This document shows, one piece after another, positions 10,943 through 20,117 of a stretch of DNA of 64,000 bases. Both the position numbers and the translations under genes were made by a program. The notes beneath the pieces were generated by a model that was not told the DNA's origin, did not search any database, and worked only from the letters and a program-made list of their open reading frames with translations. Positions within the stretch are counted from its first letter, which is position 1. Each line of letters begins with the position of its first letter. This DNA comes from Halomonas halocynthiae DSM 14573 (GTDB lineage Bacteria; Pseudomonadota; Gammaproteobacteria; Pseudomonadales; Halomonadaceae): NCBI RefSeq assembly GCF_000425725.1, contig NZ_KE384440.1, forward strand, positions 62,001 through 126,000. Reading direction: 5' to 3'.

Positions 10943-12067
10943 ATGAAAAAGACACTGTTAGCGACTGCCATCGCCGGTGCCGTGGTTGCCTCAGGCGCCC
11001 AAGCCGCCACTCTTTATGACCAGGACGGCACTAAGCTGGAAGTTTATGGTCGCATCGCGCTGGGTATTTCTGGTGGTGGTAATGAATATGCCGTAAATGG
11101 CGATGGTGAACGAATTAAATCAGACGGTACTGAGTTCCGTAATGTTTATTCGCGCTTCGGCCTGCGTGGTAGCCAGCGTGTGACTGACGACCTGACCGCT
11201 TTCGGTAACTTCGAATTACGTCCGAAAATGAACGAAGTCAACCGTGATGGACAGCAGGTGCGTAACAGCTACTTGGGTCTGCGCAGCAACACTTACGGTA
11301 CTATTCAGGCGGGTAACTTTGACAGCTTCTACCTTGACGCCGTCTCTGCACCGTTTGATGTTTACATCGATCGCGGACTTGAGTTCACCGGTGGTAGTCA
11401 TTATGCCCGTGGTAACTCTATTGGTTATATCACACCTGACCTGAGCGGTTTTAAAGTTTACCTGATGGGTAAACTGTACACTGGTAACGGCCAGGTAGTT
11501 GATCAGGGCAATAAGGACAGGACTAACGAATCTCAGGTCAACACCGCTGGTGGTGCTGTCTATGAAGTCGACGGCCTGCGTTTAGCTCTGGGTTATGCAG
11601 AAGCCAGAGACGGTCGTGTTGTTGCAGCTAAGGAAAACCCCAATCGTGAGCTCGACTGGTCTCAGAACGGCGAAAACATCTATGGCGGTACTGCTGCCTA
11701 TGCGTTTAATGATGACTTCAGCACGCGTATCGGTTACGAGCAGCAGAAAGACAACCGTGGTATCTTTGGTATCGGTATGACTGCCGGTATTCCTGACACG
11801 GGCTGGTCGTTCAACGTCGACTATTACCACGTCAGCTACAAAGGCGATCATCGCCAGGATAAGCGTGATAAGAACGAAGACACCACACGCAACTCGTGGG
11901 CTGCTGGCGCGTATTACGACGTTTCCAGTAACTTCGAGCTGTTCGCCGAACTTCACGAAGCTGACCAGAGCTTCCAGTGGGGCCGTCGTGGTGACGAAGC
12001 CGCTAGCAGCCTGCGCGCGACTCGCGACAGCGTTTACTGGCTGACTGGCGCGCGCTACTTCTTCTAA
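10943..12067 (+). CDS. Gram-negative general porin
   Basis: A 374-residue outer-membrane beta-barrel porin of the OmpC/Omp32 superfamily. It has a Sec signal peptide (MKKTLLATAIAGAVVASGAQA, cleaved after AQA) and then a mature start TLYDQDGTKLEVYGRI, typical of trimeric porins. It contains alternating aromatic/polar beta strands, a constriction-loop type PFDVYIDRG region, and a C-terminal aromatic ending TGARYFF required for BAM recognition. An ATG at 10934 lies within the ribosome binding site AAAGGA; the ATG at 10943 has correct spacing. The gene is monocistronic with a strong terminator. Confidence 0.93.
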   Translation: MKKTLLATAIAGAVVASGAQAATLYDQDGTKLEVYGRIALGISGGGNEYAVNGDGERIKSDGTEFRNVYSRFGLRGSQRVTDDLTAFGNFELRPKMNEVNRDGQQVRNSYLGLRSNTYGTIQAGNFDSFYLDAVSAPFDVYIDRGLEFTGGSHYARGNSIGYITPDLSGFKVYLMGKLYTGNGQVVDQGNKDRTNESQVNTAGGAVYEVDGLRLALGYAEARDGRVVAAKENPNRELDWSQNGENIYGGTAAYAFNDDFSTRIGYEQQKDNRGIFGIGMTAGIPDTGWSFNVDYYHVSYKGDHRQDKRDKNEDTTRNSWAAGAYYDVSSNFELFAELHEADQSFQWGRRGDEAASSLRATRDSVYWLTGARYFF

Positions 12068-12152
12068 GTAGCCGCTTGCCTCTGGCGTAAGCCAGGCTCA
12101 GCAACGCGTAGCGAGATGTACTTACTTCGTGTAGAGGTACAATCGCTAAACA

Positions 12153-12184
12153 AACCGGCCCCTGCAGAGGGGCCGGTTTTTTTG
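12153..12184 (+). terminator. Intrinsic terminator of the porin gene
   Basis: A strong GC stem (AACCGGCCCC/GGGGCCGGTT) is followed by an uninterrupted T-run. It ends the porin transcript. Confidence 0.9.
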
Positions 12185-12233
12185 CGTCAACCGGATTGTT
12201 TCAATGGGTTGCGCCGCACTCAGGAGAATGCCG

Positions 12234-13076
12234 ATGAGTGGTTTGATAACCCATGATATTCGCCAGGCGCTGCTTGACGGCGTGTTGGCTACTGGGCGTG
12301 AGGTGCTAGAGGTCTATCGGCATGGCTTTAGCGTGCAAACAAAGCCTGATAACAGCCCGCTGACAGAGGCGGATCTATTGGCGCACCGTGCGTTGACGGC
12401 GTTGCTGCAGGCCGTGACACCTAATGTGCCGGTGTTGTCTGAGGAATCACCCGCGATTGACTACGCGATTCGTCGTGACTGGTCACGTTATTGGTTGGTG
12501 GATCCAGTGGATGGGACCCGAGAGTTTATTGATGGCACGGGTGAGTTCAGCCTTAATGTTGCGCTGATTGAAAACGGCGAGCCGATATTTGGCATTGTGC
12601 ATGCGCCAGTGCTAGGTGTTAGCTGGATAGGCCAGCAGGGGCAGGGTGCAGTGCGGATTGAAGGCGAGAAACAGCGCAGTATACAGGTGCGGCCGTTGCC
12701 GTCTCGAGGTGCGGCACCCTGGCGGGTGGTGGGTAGTCGTTCGCATCGTGCTGGGTTGTTTGATCAATTTTGCGACAGCTTGCCGCCCCATGAGCGTTTG
12801 GTGATGGGAAGCTCCATCAAGCTATGTTTGGTTGCTGAGGGTGAGGTAGACCTTTATCCGCGCTTTGGGCCAACCTGTGAGTGGGACACCGCCGCGGCGC
12901 AGGCTGTGGTGAGTGCTGCGGGCGGCGGTGTGCTTAATGCTCGGACCCTTGAGCCGTTGCGCTGCAATCAGCAGGACAGTTTATTTAATCCGTCGTTTAT
13001 TGTCTGTGGTCAGCGAGATGAGCGCTGGGAGCTGGCATTGAACGCAGCGCTTGTGCATGACGCTTACCGGCCTTAA
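12234..13076 (+). CDS. cysQ: 3'(2'),5'-bisphosphate nucleotidase (CysQ)
   Basis: CysQ removes the 3' phosphate from PAP, by-product of sulfate assimilation, giving AMP. This is a Mg2+-dependent, Li+-sensitive inositol-phosphatase-fold enzyme. The metal motif DPVDGTREFIDG is present at about residues 90-101, with the upstream acidic LSEES at about 70-74 and the C-terminal CEWDTAAAQAV. Three in-frame ATGs occur; the one at 12234 has AGGAG at 12222-12226 with 7-nt spacing and gives 280 residues, slightly longer than E. coli CysQ (246). It stands alone. Confidence 0.92.
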   Translation: MSGLITHDIRQALLDGVLATGREVLEVYRHGFSVQTKPDNSPLTEADLLAHRALTALLQAVTPNVPVLSEESPAIDYAIRRDWSRYWLVDPVDGTREFIDGTGEFSLNVALIENGEPIFGIVHAPVLGVSWIGQQGQGAVRIEGEKQRSIQVRPLPSRGAAPWRVVGSRSHRAGLFDQFCDSLPPHERLVMGSSIKLCLVAEGEVDLYPRFGPTCEWDTAAAQAVVSAAGGGVLNARTLEPLRCNQQDSLFNPSFIVCGQRDERWELALNAALVHDAYRP

Positions 13077-13120
13077 TGCGGCTCTTAGGGCACGCTGTGT
13101 GCTATCTGGGTGATGCTTTA

Positions 13121-14767
13121 TCATGCGGTGGCAATGCGGTTGTGGCGGCGTTTGAGCAGCTCTGCCGGTGGTGCAAAGGTATCTGGGTTGGCTTCGGCCC
13201 AGAACTCGCGGAAAACGGCGTGTTGGGCAGCACCACCTTCTAACAGCTCGTTGGGTTCAAGAAAGGTATAGAGCTTGGCCAGGCTGTTGACCTTGTTGGT
13301 GGCTATGCGGTGAATGATATGCTCGGGTCCCAGTTCGTCGGGATGCTCTAGTCCGGCAGATTCGAGCATTTCAGTGAGGGCGCGCAGGGTGTTGGCGTGG
13401 TAGCGATGTACCCGTTCCGACTTCAGAGGCACATCTATGCGACTGCCGCGCCACTTGTCTTGGGTGGCCACGCCGGAAGGGCAGCGGTCGGTATGGCAAG
13501 ACTTGGCCTGGATGCAGCCCAGCGAGAACATAAAGCCGCGTGCTGAGTTACACCAGTCGGCTCCCAGCGCTAAGCTGCGGGCCATGCCAAATGCCGAAAT
13601 AATTCTACCTGACGCCGCTATGCAGATCTTGTCGCGTAGCCCGGCGCCTACTAAGGTGTTGTGCACCAATACTTGCGCATCGAACAACGGGATGCCGATG
13701 TGGTTGATGAACTCCACCGGGGCGGCACCGGTACCACCTTCGCCGCCGTCCACGACGATAAAATCGGGGTGTTCGCCGGTCGCCAGCATGGCTTTGACCA
13801 TGGCAAACCACTCCCAGGGGTGGCCGAGTGCCATCTTGATGCCTACCGGCTTGCCGCCAGACAGCTCGCGCAGCTGCTCAATGAAGGCGATCATTTCGCG
13901 TGGGGTATTGAAGGTGCTGTGAGACGCAGGTGAGATGACTGTTTGCCCCTCAGGTACGCCGCGTGTGGCGGCAATTTCGGCATTGACCTTGGCGCCAGGC
14001 AGTACGCCACCATGGCCGGGTTTAGCGCCTTGCGACAGCTTGATTTCAATCATCTTGACTTCATCGCGGGTGGCGTTGGCGCGAAATTTTTCAGGATCGA
14101 AATTGCCCTTGGCGTCGCGGCAACCAAAGTACCCCGAGCCGATTTCCCATACCAGATCGCCACCATGCAGGTGGTAAGGAGAAATCGCACCTTCACCTGT
14201 GTCGTGATAGAAGTCGCCGCGTTTGGCGCCTTTGTTCAGGGCGCTGATGGCATTGGCTGACAGGGAGCCAAAGCTCATGGCAGAGATATTAAATACACTG
14301 GCGGAGTAGGGCTTGGCACGCTGGCTGCCGACCACTACGCGGAAGTCGCTGTCCAAAATCTTGCTGGGCTTCATCGAGTGGTTCATCCACTGGTAGCCAG
14401 GGTCTCTTGTCTGCATCAGTGAGCCGAAGGGTTGACTGTCCATGACGCTTTTGGCGCGTTGGTATACCAGGGTGCGCTGCTCGCGGGAAAAGGGACGCTC
14501 CTCCAGGTCGGACTGAATGAAATATTGGCGAATTTCCGGGCCAATATACTCTAGGCCGTAGCGGATATGGGCCAGTATTGGATAGTTGCGACTTAGCGTT
14601 CGCGCACGCTGCAGCACGTCATGGGTGCCCAGTGCTGCCAAAGCGGTAAAAATGAGTAGGCTCAGCCCCCAGGGCCACGTCGGCAGTGAGAAAAAACCGA
14701 TCAGGCAGATCACAAAGCCGAGCAGGCTGAGGGCGTAAGCGCTATAGCGCATGGGGAAGTGAGGCAT
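13121..14767 (-). CDS. Membrane-anchored FMN-binding glutamate synthase-like protein
   Basis: A 548-residue protein. Residues about 8-48 form two membrane helices; the rest is the FMN-binding glutamate synthase central/TIM-barrel domain. Motifs include the FMN/substrate segment VVDGGEGGTGAAP (about 335-347), ISAMSFGSLSANA and a cysteine cluster CIQAKSCHTDRCPSGVATQ that in glutamate synthase ligates a 3Fe-4S centre. It lacks the glutamine amidotransferase domain, so it is not a complete GltB. Such stand-alone proteins are common in proteobacteria and have no firmly assigned reaction known to me. Confidence 0.85.
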   Translation of the reverse strand: MPHFPMRYSAYALSLLGFVICLIGFFSLPTWPWGLSLLIFTALAALGTHDVLQRARTLSRNYPILAHIRYGLEYIGPEIRQYFIQSDLEERPFSREQRTLVYQRAKSVMDSQPFGSLMQTRDPGYQWMNHSMKPSKILDSDFRVVVGSQRAKPYSASVFNISAMSFGSLSANAISALNKGAKRGDFYHDTGEGAISPYHLHGGDLVWEIGSGYFGCRDAKGNFDPEKFRANATRDEVKMIEIKLSQGAKPGHGGVLPGAKVNAEIAATRGVPEGQTVISPASHSTFNTPREMIAFIEQLRELSGGKPVGIKMALGHPWEWFAMVKAMLATGEHPDFIVVDGGEGGTGAAPVEFINHIGIPLFDAQVLVHNTLVGAGLRDKICIAASGRIISAFGMARSLALGADWCNSARGFMFSLGCIQAKSCHTDRCPSGVATQDKWRGSRIDVPLKSERVHRYHANTLRALTEMLESAGLEHPDELGPEHIIHRIATNKVNSLAKLYTFLEPNELLEGGAAQHAVFREFWAEANPDTFAPPAELLKRRHNRIATA

Positions 14768-15082
14768 GGCATGGCTTCCTTGCAGGAGTGTTCGGTCGTG
14801 ACAGCGCGTATGGAGGCTGTTGTTGTTAAGGATACCCTTGATTGTTCAACTCTGCGAAATGCGGCTGGCTAACGCCTTAGAATGTCTCGCAGAGTAAATA
14901 ATATTTGACCTTGGGCCAGTAAGTGGGCATGCTGTGCACAGTAGGTTAGCAAGTGGAACATCGCAAAGTGGTTATCGGCGCTATCATTGCCTCGTTACCC
15001 GGTGAAAGTCTCTTGTTTATCCCACTGCAACTCGGGATTTCCCCGGCTACATATATTTTGTAATATTGAGGTAATTCGATAC

Positions 15083-15289
15083 ATGGCTACCGGAACTGTC
15101 AAGTGGTTCAACGACACCAAGGGCTTTGGCTTCATTTCTCCGGACGAAGGTGGTGACGACCTGTTTGCCCACTTCTCCGAAATCCAAGCAGACGGCTTCA
15201 AGTCTCTGCAGGATGGCCAGAAGGTTTCTTTTGACGTTACCCAGGGCAAGAAAGGCCTGCAGGCGTCCAACATCAAAGCAGTCGACTGA
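15083..15289 (+). CDS. Cold-shock protein (CspA family)
   Basis: A 68-residue single cold-shock domain. Both RNA-binding motifs are present: RNP1 KGFGFISP and RNP2 DLFAHFSEI. It binds single-stranded nucleic acid as an RNA chaperone. The ATG at 15083 is preceded by GAGG and gives exact family length. The roughly 300-bp region upstream has no other gene and is large enough for the long structured leader often seen on cold-inducible csp genes, but cold induction cannot be read from the sequence. Confidence 0.95.
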   Translation: MATGTVKWFNDTKGFGFISPDEGGDDLFAHFSEIQADGFKSLQDGQKVSFDVTQGKKGLQASNIKAVD

Positions 15290-15302
15290 TTGCTGATGTT
15301 GC

Positions 15303-15360
15303 TTCATCCTCTGCAGTGAGGATGAGTCTATAAAAAGGCCCGCTTAAGCGGGCCTTTTTG
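15303..15360 (+). terminator. Double hairpin and intrinsic terminator of the cold-shock gene
   Basis: An 8-bp inverted repeat (TCATCCTC/GAGGATGA, 15304-15325) is followed by a second hairpin (AAGGCCCGC/GCGGGCCTT, 15336-15355) with a T-run. The second is a canonical rho-independent terminator. Confidence 0.88.
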
Positions 15361-15518
15361 CGTGTGCTGTTTGCTAATATGGCGGCGCGATTTGCGGGGT
15401 GTAAGGCAAGGTGCAGAGCAGAGTGTTGGCGAGTTTTACCACGGTTTTTGCCACAGTTTTTGCCACAACGCCTCATCATCATGTTTGTGTGCCAGTGCGG
15501 TACTTTTCTGGAGACCTA

Positions 15519-16187
15519 ATGAACGCTTCTGACGAGTTGATTATAGAGCCACGTAGCGGTCAGGCCGCTGATGCATGTGTGATCATCCTGCATGGGCTGG
15601 GTGCTGATGGTCGTGATTTTGAGTCGCTGGTGCCTGCGCTGAACTTGGGTGGCAAGCATGCGGTGCGTTTTATTTTGCCCAATGCGCCGCGGCTGCCCGT
15701 CACGGTGAATGGCGGCATGGTCATGCCGGCTTGGTACGACATCATGGAGATGAGCCTGGATCGGCGCGTTGACGAAAAGCAGCTCAAAATTTCAGCGCAG
15801 CGTATTCAGGCGCTGGTTGATGAACAGATTGAGCATGGCATTGCACCGGAGCGAATCTTTTTGGCCGGCTTTTCTCAAGGGGGGGCAGTCGCCTATGAGG
15901 CGGCTCTGAGTTATCCCAAGCGTCTTGGCGGCCTGTTGGCTATGTCGACCTATTTGGCGACAGCTGGCAGTCTGAGTTATGCAGAGGCCAACCGTGACCT
16001 GCCAGTGGAGATCCATCACGGCCTCATGGATCCGGTGGTGTTTGAGACGTTGGGGCGTGCGGCACGCGATCATCTCATCGCCAAAGGCTATTCGGTAAAT
16101 TATCGCCAATACCCCATGGCGCATGCGGTTTGCCCTCAGCAGGTAATGGATATTGGTCGTTGGCTGGATGAGCATTTAGGCGCGTGA
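15519..16187 (+). CDS. Carboxylesterase/phospholipase, alpha/beta hydrolase (YpfH/EstB type)
   Basis: A 222-residue cytosolic serine hydrolase of the acyl-protein-thioesterase-like carboxylesterase family. Visible features are the oxyanion-hole HGLGADGRDF (about residues 25-34), the nucleophile elbow GFSQGGA (about 117-123), an Asp in GLMDPVV and the catalytic His in YPMAHAVCPQ. The ATG at 15519 with GGAG is chosen over an upstream in-frame ATG at 15411, which would add residues unlike the family. Natural substrate is unknown. Confidence 0.9.
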   Translation: MNASDELIIEPRSGQAADACVIILHGLGADGRDFESLVPALNLGGKHAVRFILPNAPRLPVTVNGGMVMPAWYDIMEMSLDRRVDEKQLKISAQRIQALVDEQIEHGIAPERIFLAGFSQGGAVAYEAALSYPKRLGGLLAMSTYLATAGSLSYAEANRDLPVEIHHGLMDPVVFETLGRAARDHLIAKGYSVNYRQYPMAHAVCPQQVMDIGRWLDEHLGA

Positions 16188-16315
16188 GTTTGCGCTGGCG
16201 TGGCTGGCTGTTAAGGCCGGCTTTAGGGGGTTGTGGGCTGTTACGCTAGACTGGAACCTCATGATAATGGCGGGTATGCCGCACTATATTGATCTCTTTA
16301 TTTGGAACTTAAACC

Positions 16316-17518
16316 ATGAGCCAATCTCCCTTCGCTGAGCTTCCTGATGCTAATGGCTATTTTGGTGCTTTCGGTGGTCAGCACCTCCCGCCTGAGCTTA
16401 AGCAAGTAATGGATGACATTGATGCTGCCTATGAAGAAATTCGTCACCGTGACGATTTTCAGCAGGAGCTGGCAAGCCTGTTGTCTGATTACGTTGGTCG
16501 CCCCAGCCCAATTTTTCACGCTCGGCGTTTGTCTGAAAAGCTCGGCGGTGCCCAAATTCATTTGAAGCGCGAAGACTTGAACCATACGGGGGCGCATAAG
16601 ATCAATCACTGCTTGGGTGAAGCCCTGTTGGCGAAGTTTATGGGTAAAACCAAAGTAATTGCCGAAACCGGGGCTGGGCAGCATGGAGTTGCTCTGGCGA
16701 CGGCTTGTGCCTTGGTCGGCTTGCCATGTGAAATTCACATGGGTGTCACTGATATCAAAAAAGAACATCCGAACGTCACCAAGATGAAAATTCTAGGGGC
16801 AACGTTAGTGCCTGTGTCGCGTGGTGCGGGCACTTTGAAGGAAGCGGTGGACAGTGCGTTTGAGGAGTATCTCAAGGACCCTCATAACTTTATCTATGCG
16901 ATTGGTTCGGTGGTTGGGCCACACCCGTTTCCTAAGATGGTGAGGGATTTTCAGGCGATTGTTGGCCGTGAGGCGCGTGAGCAGTTCCAGGCTTGCCATG
17001 GGCGTTTGCCTGATCATGTTGTTGCCTGTGTTGGTGGGGGCTCTAATGCCATTGGCATGTTTACGGCGTTTCTTGATGATGCCGATGTTCACTTGGTAGG
17101 TGTTGAGCCTGCTGGTGAGGGGCTGGATACGGTGAGACACTCAGCCACGCTGACACTGGGGAAGCCGGGGATGCTACATGGTATGGCGTGTTATGTTCTG
17201 GAAGACGCTGAGGGTAACCCAGCGCCGGTGCACTCGATTGCCTCGGGGTTGGACTATCCAGGGGTGGGGCCGCAGCATAGTTACCTCAAAGAGCAAGGTC
17301 GCGTTGATTATATTGCCATGAGTGATGCTCAATGCCTTGAGGCGTTTATGACGCTGTCGCGGGTTGAGGGAATCATTCCTGCGCTGGAAAGCGCCCATGC
17401 GGTTGCTTGGGCGATGCAGGAAGCCGCGCGCCTCCCTGTTAGTGAGCATATTTTGGTGAATTTGTCAGGACGTGGCGACAAGGACGCCGATTACGTCGCC
17501 GAGATACTTGGCTTGTAA
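16316..17518 (+). CDS. trpB: Stand-alone tryptophan synthase beta chain (TrpB)
   Basis: A 400-residue PLP enzyme that condenses indole with serine to tryptophan. The PLP lysine lies in [15 protein letters not shown], the catalytic Glu in ETGAGQHG, and the phosphate-binding GGGSNAIG is present. No trpA, trpF or other trp gene flanks it: upstream is an esterase, downstream a decayed peroxiredoxin. Segments that normally contact TrpA look divergent (for example [19 protein letters not shown] where typical TrpB has an ERQxxNVxRM pattern), so it may be a second, TrpA-independent TrpB. This is inference; a canonical trpBA pair may exist elsewhere. Confidence 0.85.
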   Translation: MSQSPFAELPDANGYFGAFGGQHLPPELKQVMDDIDAAYEEIRHRDDFQQELASLLSDYVGRPSPIFHARRLSEKLGGAQIHLKREDLNHTGAHKINHCLGEALLAKFMGKTKVIAETGAGQHGVALATACALVGLPCEIHMGVTDIKKEHPNVTKMKILGATLVPVSRGAGTLKEAVDSAFEEYLKDPHNFIYAIGSVVGPHPFPKMVRDFQAIVGREAREQFQACHGRLPDHVVACVGGGSNAIGMFTAFLDDADVHLVGVEPAGEGLDTVRHSATLTLGKPGMLHGMACYVLEDAEGNPAPVHSIASGLDYPGVGPQHSYLKEQGRVDYIAMSDAQCLEAFMTLSRVEGIIPALESAHAVAWAMQEAARLPVSEHILVNLSGRGDKDADYVAEILGL

Positions 17519-17534
17519 GCCGGGTTTGTAGGCT

Positions 17535-17795
17535 TGAACTATGAGCGTTTGCGTAAGGGTGTTGCAGCCGACCAGCATGCATGGTTCATCAGCTTCTTGG
17601 TTTTTTCGTCATGTGTTGAGGACGAAGGCGTCTCTGATTGTGAGGCAGGCAATGATATCGTTGTCTGCTGTCTCCAAGGCATCGGGTTGCTTAATGAAGC
17701 CTAGCATGTGGTGACTGAATCAGCTGGGTATGAAGGTACCCAGTGCAGCAAAAATCACGACACAGCGTCCGGCGAGAAAGCGCCAATGCAACGGT
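17535..17795 (-). pseudogene. Decayed peroxiredoxin gene, paralogue of the intact copy at 50345-50833
   Basis: Translating the minus strand gives a clear but broken match to the middle of the intact peroxiredoxin at 50.3-50.8 kb: the order GTFIPS-stop-FSHHMLGF, then IIACLTIRDAFVLNT-stop, parallels GAFTPGCSNHHMPGF and AIACLAVNDAFVLNAW. The peroxidatic Cys codon has become a TGA stop at 17720-17722, and a Trp codon is also TGA, so no active enzyme can be made. The N-terminal and C-terminal ends are missing. It lies directly after trpB, at the left edge of the accessory island. Confidence 0.85.
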
Positions 17796-17972
17796 CGTGT
17801 ATCTTTTTTGCTGTGAGATAGGGTGATACTTTTTTATTAAAATACTTTGATAAGTAATTGTAGTTAAGGGGGTAAAGCTGCCATGGCGTAGCTCCCAACC
17901 TCTTTGTGTTTTGGGAGCTACTTTCTTTGTGGTTGGAATCGCAAGTATGACCAGCTCTTGCTGCGGTTTTAT

Positions 17973-18955
<983 letters not shown>

Positions 18956-19066
18956 CGCTTGATCCCTACGCTGATCCTAACCAGTTCAGGTGCAACGGAA
19001 TCCCGTGCTGTTTCTTTGATTAGATGGGCATGATCTCAGCCGTCTTTAACGGCACTCCGTCAAGCG
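18956..19066 (-). promoter_or_regulatory. TPP riboswitch (THI element) upstream of decayed thiC
   Basis: Read on the minus strand, the conserved THI-box blocks appear in order. The closing helix P1 is a perfect 7-bp pair (CGCTTGA at 19066-19060 with TCAAGCG at 18962-18956). Then come GGAGTGCC, GGCTGAGAT (19041-19033), CACCTGAACTGG (18991-18981 region) and AGCGTAGGGATC (18972-18961). These are the pyrimidine- and pyrophosphate-sensing helices of TPP aptamers. The aptamer looks largely intact although the thiC it should control is dead. It lies about 50 nt after the iclR stop on the same strand. Confidence 0.88.
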
Positions 19067-19115
19067 TTGTTGCCGACGATACTGTGTTGTCGGCTGTTGT
19101 TTGCCAGTTGTGTCG

Positions 19116-19937
19116 TTAGACGCTGCTGGCAGAGTGGTATTGACTAAGCATTGCATCGTTGTCGATAGCGGCGATGGCGTTGGCGGCCTGCTGAAGTGCC
19201 GGCAAACATTCTAGGGCCTGGTCTCGTGTGAGGCGCATGATAGGAGCTTGAATCGCGACTCCGATATTGGATTTGCCGCCTTGGGGGTTGTTGGCCAGCA
19301 CGGCGATGCATAACAACCCTGACAGAAATTCTTCGTCGTCGAAGGCGTAGCCTTGTCGGCGTACTTTGTCTATCTCTTGTTCCAGTTTACCCATATCGGT
19401 CAGTGTGTTTTTTGTGAAGGCTTTGAGGGTGACTTCTCCCAATAGTCGTCTACGCTGAGCGGGTGACATCTGTGCCAGAAAGAGTTTGCCGCTAGCGGAG
19501 CAGTGTACTGGAACCCGTGATCCTGGGTGGAGATAAAACCGCAAAGCCGCCGAGGTCTCGACTCGGTCCAAGTAAAGGACATCACTTCCTGACATGGCAG
19601 TGATGTTACAGCTCTCGCCCACCTCGTTAACCAGCTGACTCAGCACGGCGTGTCGTGCACCATGGACGGTATCGTTGAGCAGCAAATTTTCGGCCAGTCG
19701 GCGTAGACGACAGCCTTTGCCATAATGCCGGCTATCTGCCTCACGTTGTAGCATGCCGGCTCCTTCCAGTTGCTGGAGCATACGATGCAGTGTCGGTTTG
19801 GGCATACCAGTTTCCTCCACTAGGCTTTGCAAAGTGAAGAAATGATCCTTTTCAGCGATAACTTCCAGCAGCGCTAACAGGCGCTGTGCAGGGGTGTCGC
19901 CTTCTATACGCGTTGTTTCGGTTTTGTGGCTAGTCAT
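19116..19937 (-). CDS. IclR-family transcriptional regulator, probable regulator of xsc
   Basis: A 273-residue regulator with an N-terminal winged helix-turn-helix (about residues 20-80; recognition helix in GMPKPTLHRMLQQLE) and a C-terminal IclR effector domain (about 95-265; GESCNITAMSGSDVLYLDRVE, VHCSASGKLFLA, DDEEFLSGLLCIAVLA). It is divergent from xsc, with 180 bp between the two starts holding two inverted repeats that flank the xsc promoter, so it most likely controls xsc-pta-tauE. It is paralogous to the IclR protein at 42879-43661 and shares its KPTLHR recognition-helix core. The effector is probably a sulfonate or sulfoacetaldehyde-related compound; this is inferred from position only. 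Confidence 0.9.
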   Translation of the reverse strand: MTSHKTETTRIEGDTPAQRLLALLEVIAEKDHFFTLQSLVEETGMPKPTLHRMLQQLEGAGMLQREADSRHYGKGCRLRRLAENLLLNDTVHGARHAVLSQLVNEVGESCNITAMSGSDVLYLDRVETSAALRFYLHPGSRVPVHCSASGKLFLAQMSPAQRRRLLGEVTLKAFTKNTLTDMGKLEQEIDKVRRQGYAFDDEEFLSGLLCIAVLANNPQGGKSNIGVAIQAPIMRLTRDQALECLPALQQAANAIAAIDNDAMLSQYHSASSV

Positions 19938-19993
19938 GGCAGGCCTCTCCCTTGTGTATCCAAGTTATCCTGTTCTGTAAAAGAAATCAATTT

Positions 19994-20070
19994 GTACCGC
20001 TTTACGAAATTTAATGTTGACCTTTGTCAAATAGGCGACTAAATTCGAGTAAAGTTTCGTTATACGGAAC
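19994..20070 (+). promoter_or_regulatory. xsc promoter with two candidate IclR operators
   Basis: A sigma70-type promoter is visible: TTGACC at 20017-20022, a 17-nt spacer and TAAATT at 20040-20045. It is flanked by two inverted repeats of 7-3-7 geometry: GTACCGC-TTT-ACGAAAT (19994-20010) and GTTTCGT-TAT-ACGGAAC (20054-20070). The second, read directly, and the first, read in reverse complement, share 12 of 16 positions. The first site is just upstream of -35 (activator position) and the second is just downstream of -10 (repressor position). Confidence 0.65.
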
Positions 20071-20117
20071 TTTTCATATCATAAAAAAATATATAGGTCG
20101 TATTCAGGAGGTCAACC

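Noticed and set aside
18956-19020. A minus-strand stretch that translates to a peptide resembling the end of an O-acetylhomoserine sulfhydrylase (LVRISVG)
   Set aside because: The nucleotides are the 3' half of a TPP riboswitch (CACCTGAACTGG and AGCGTAGGGATC), and the peptide resemblance is coincidental.
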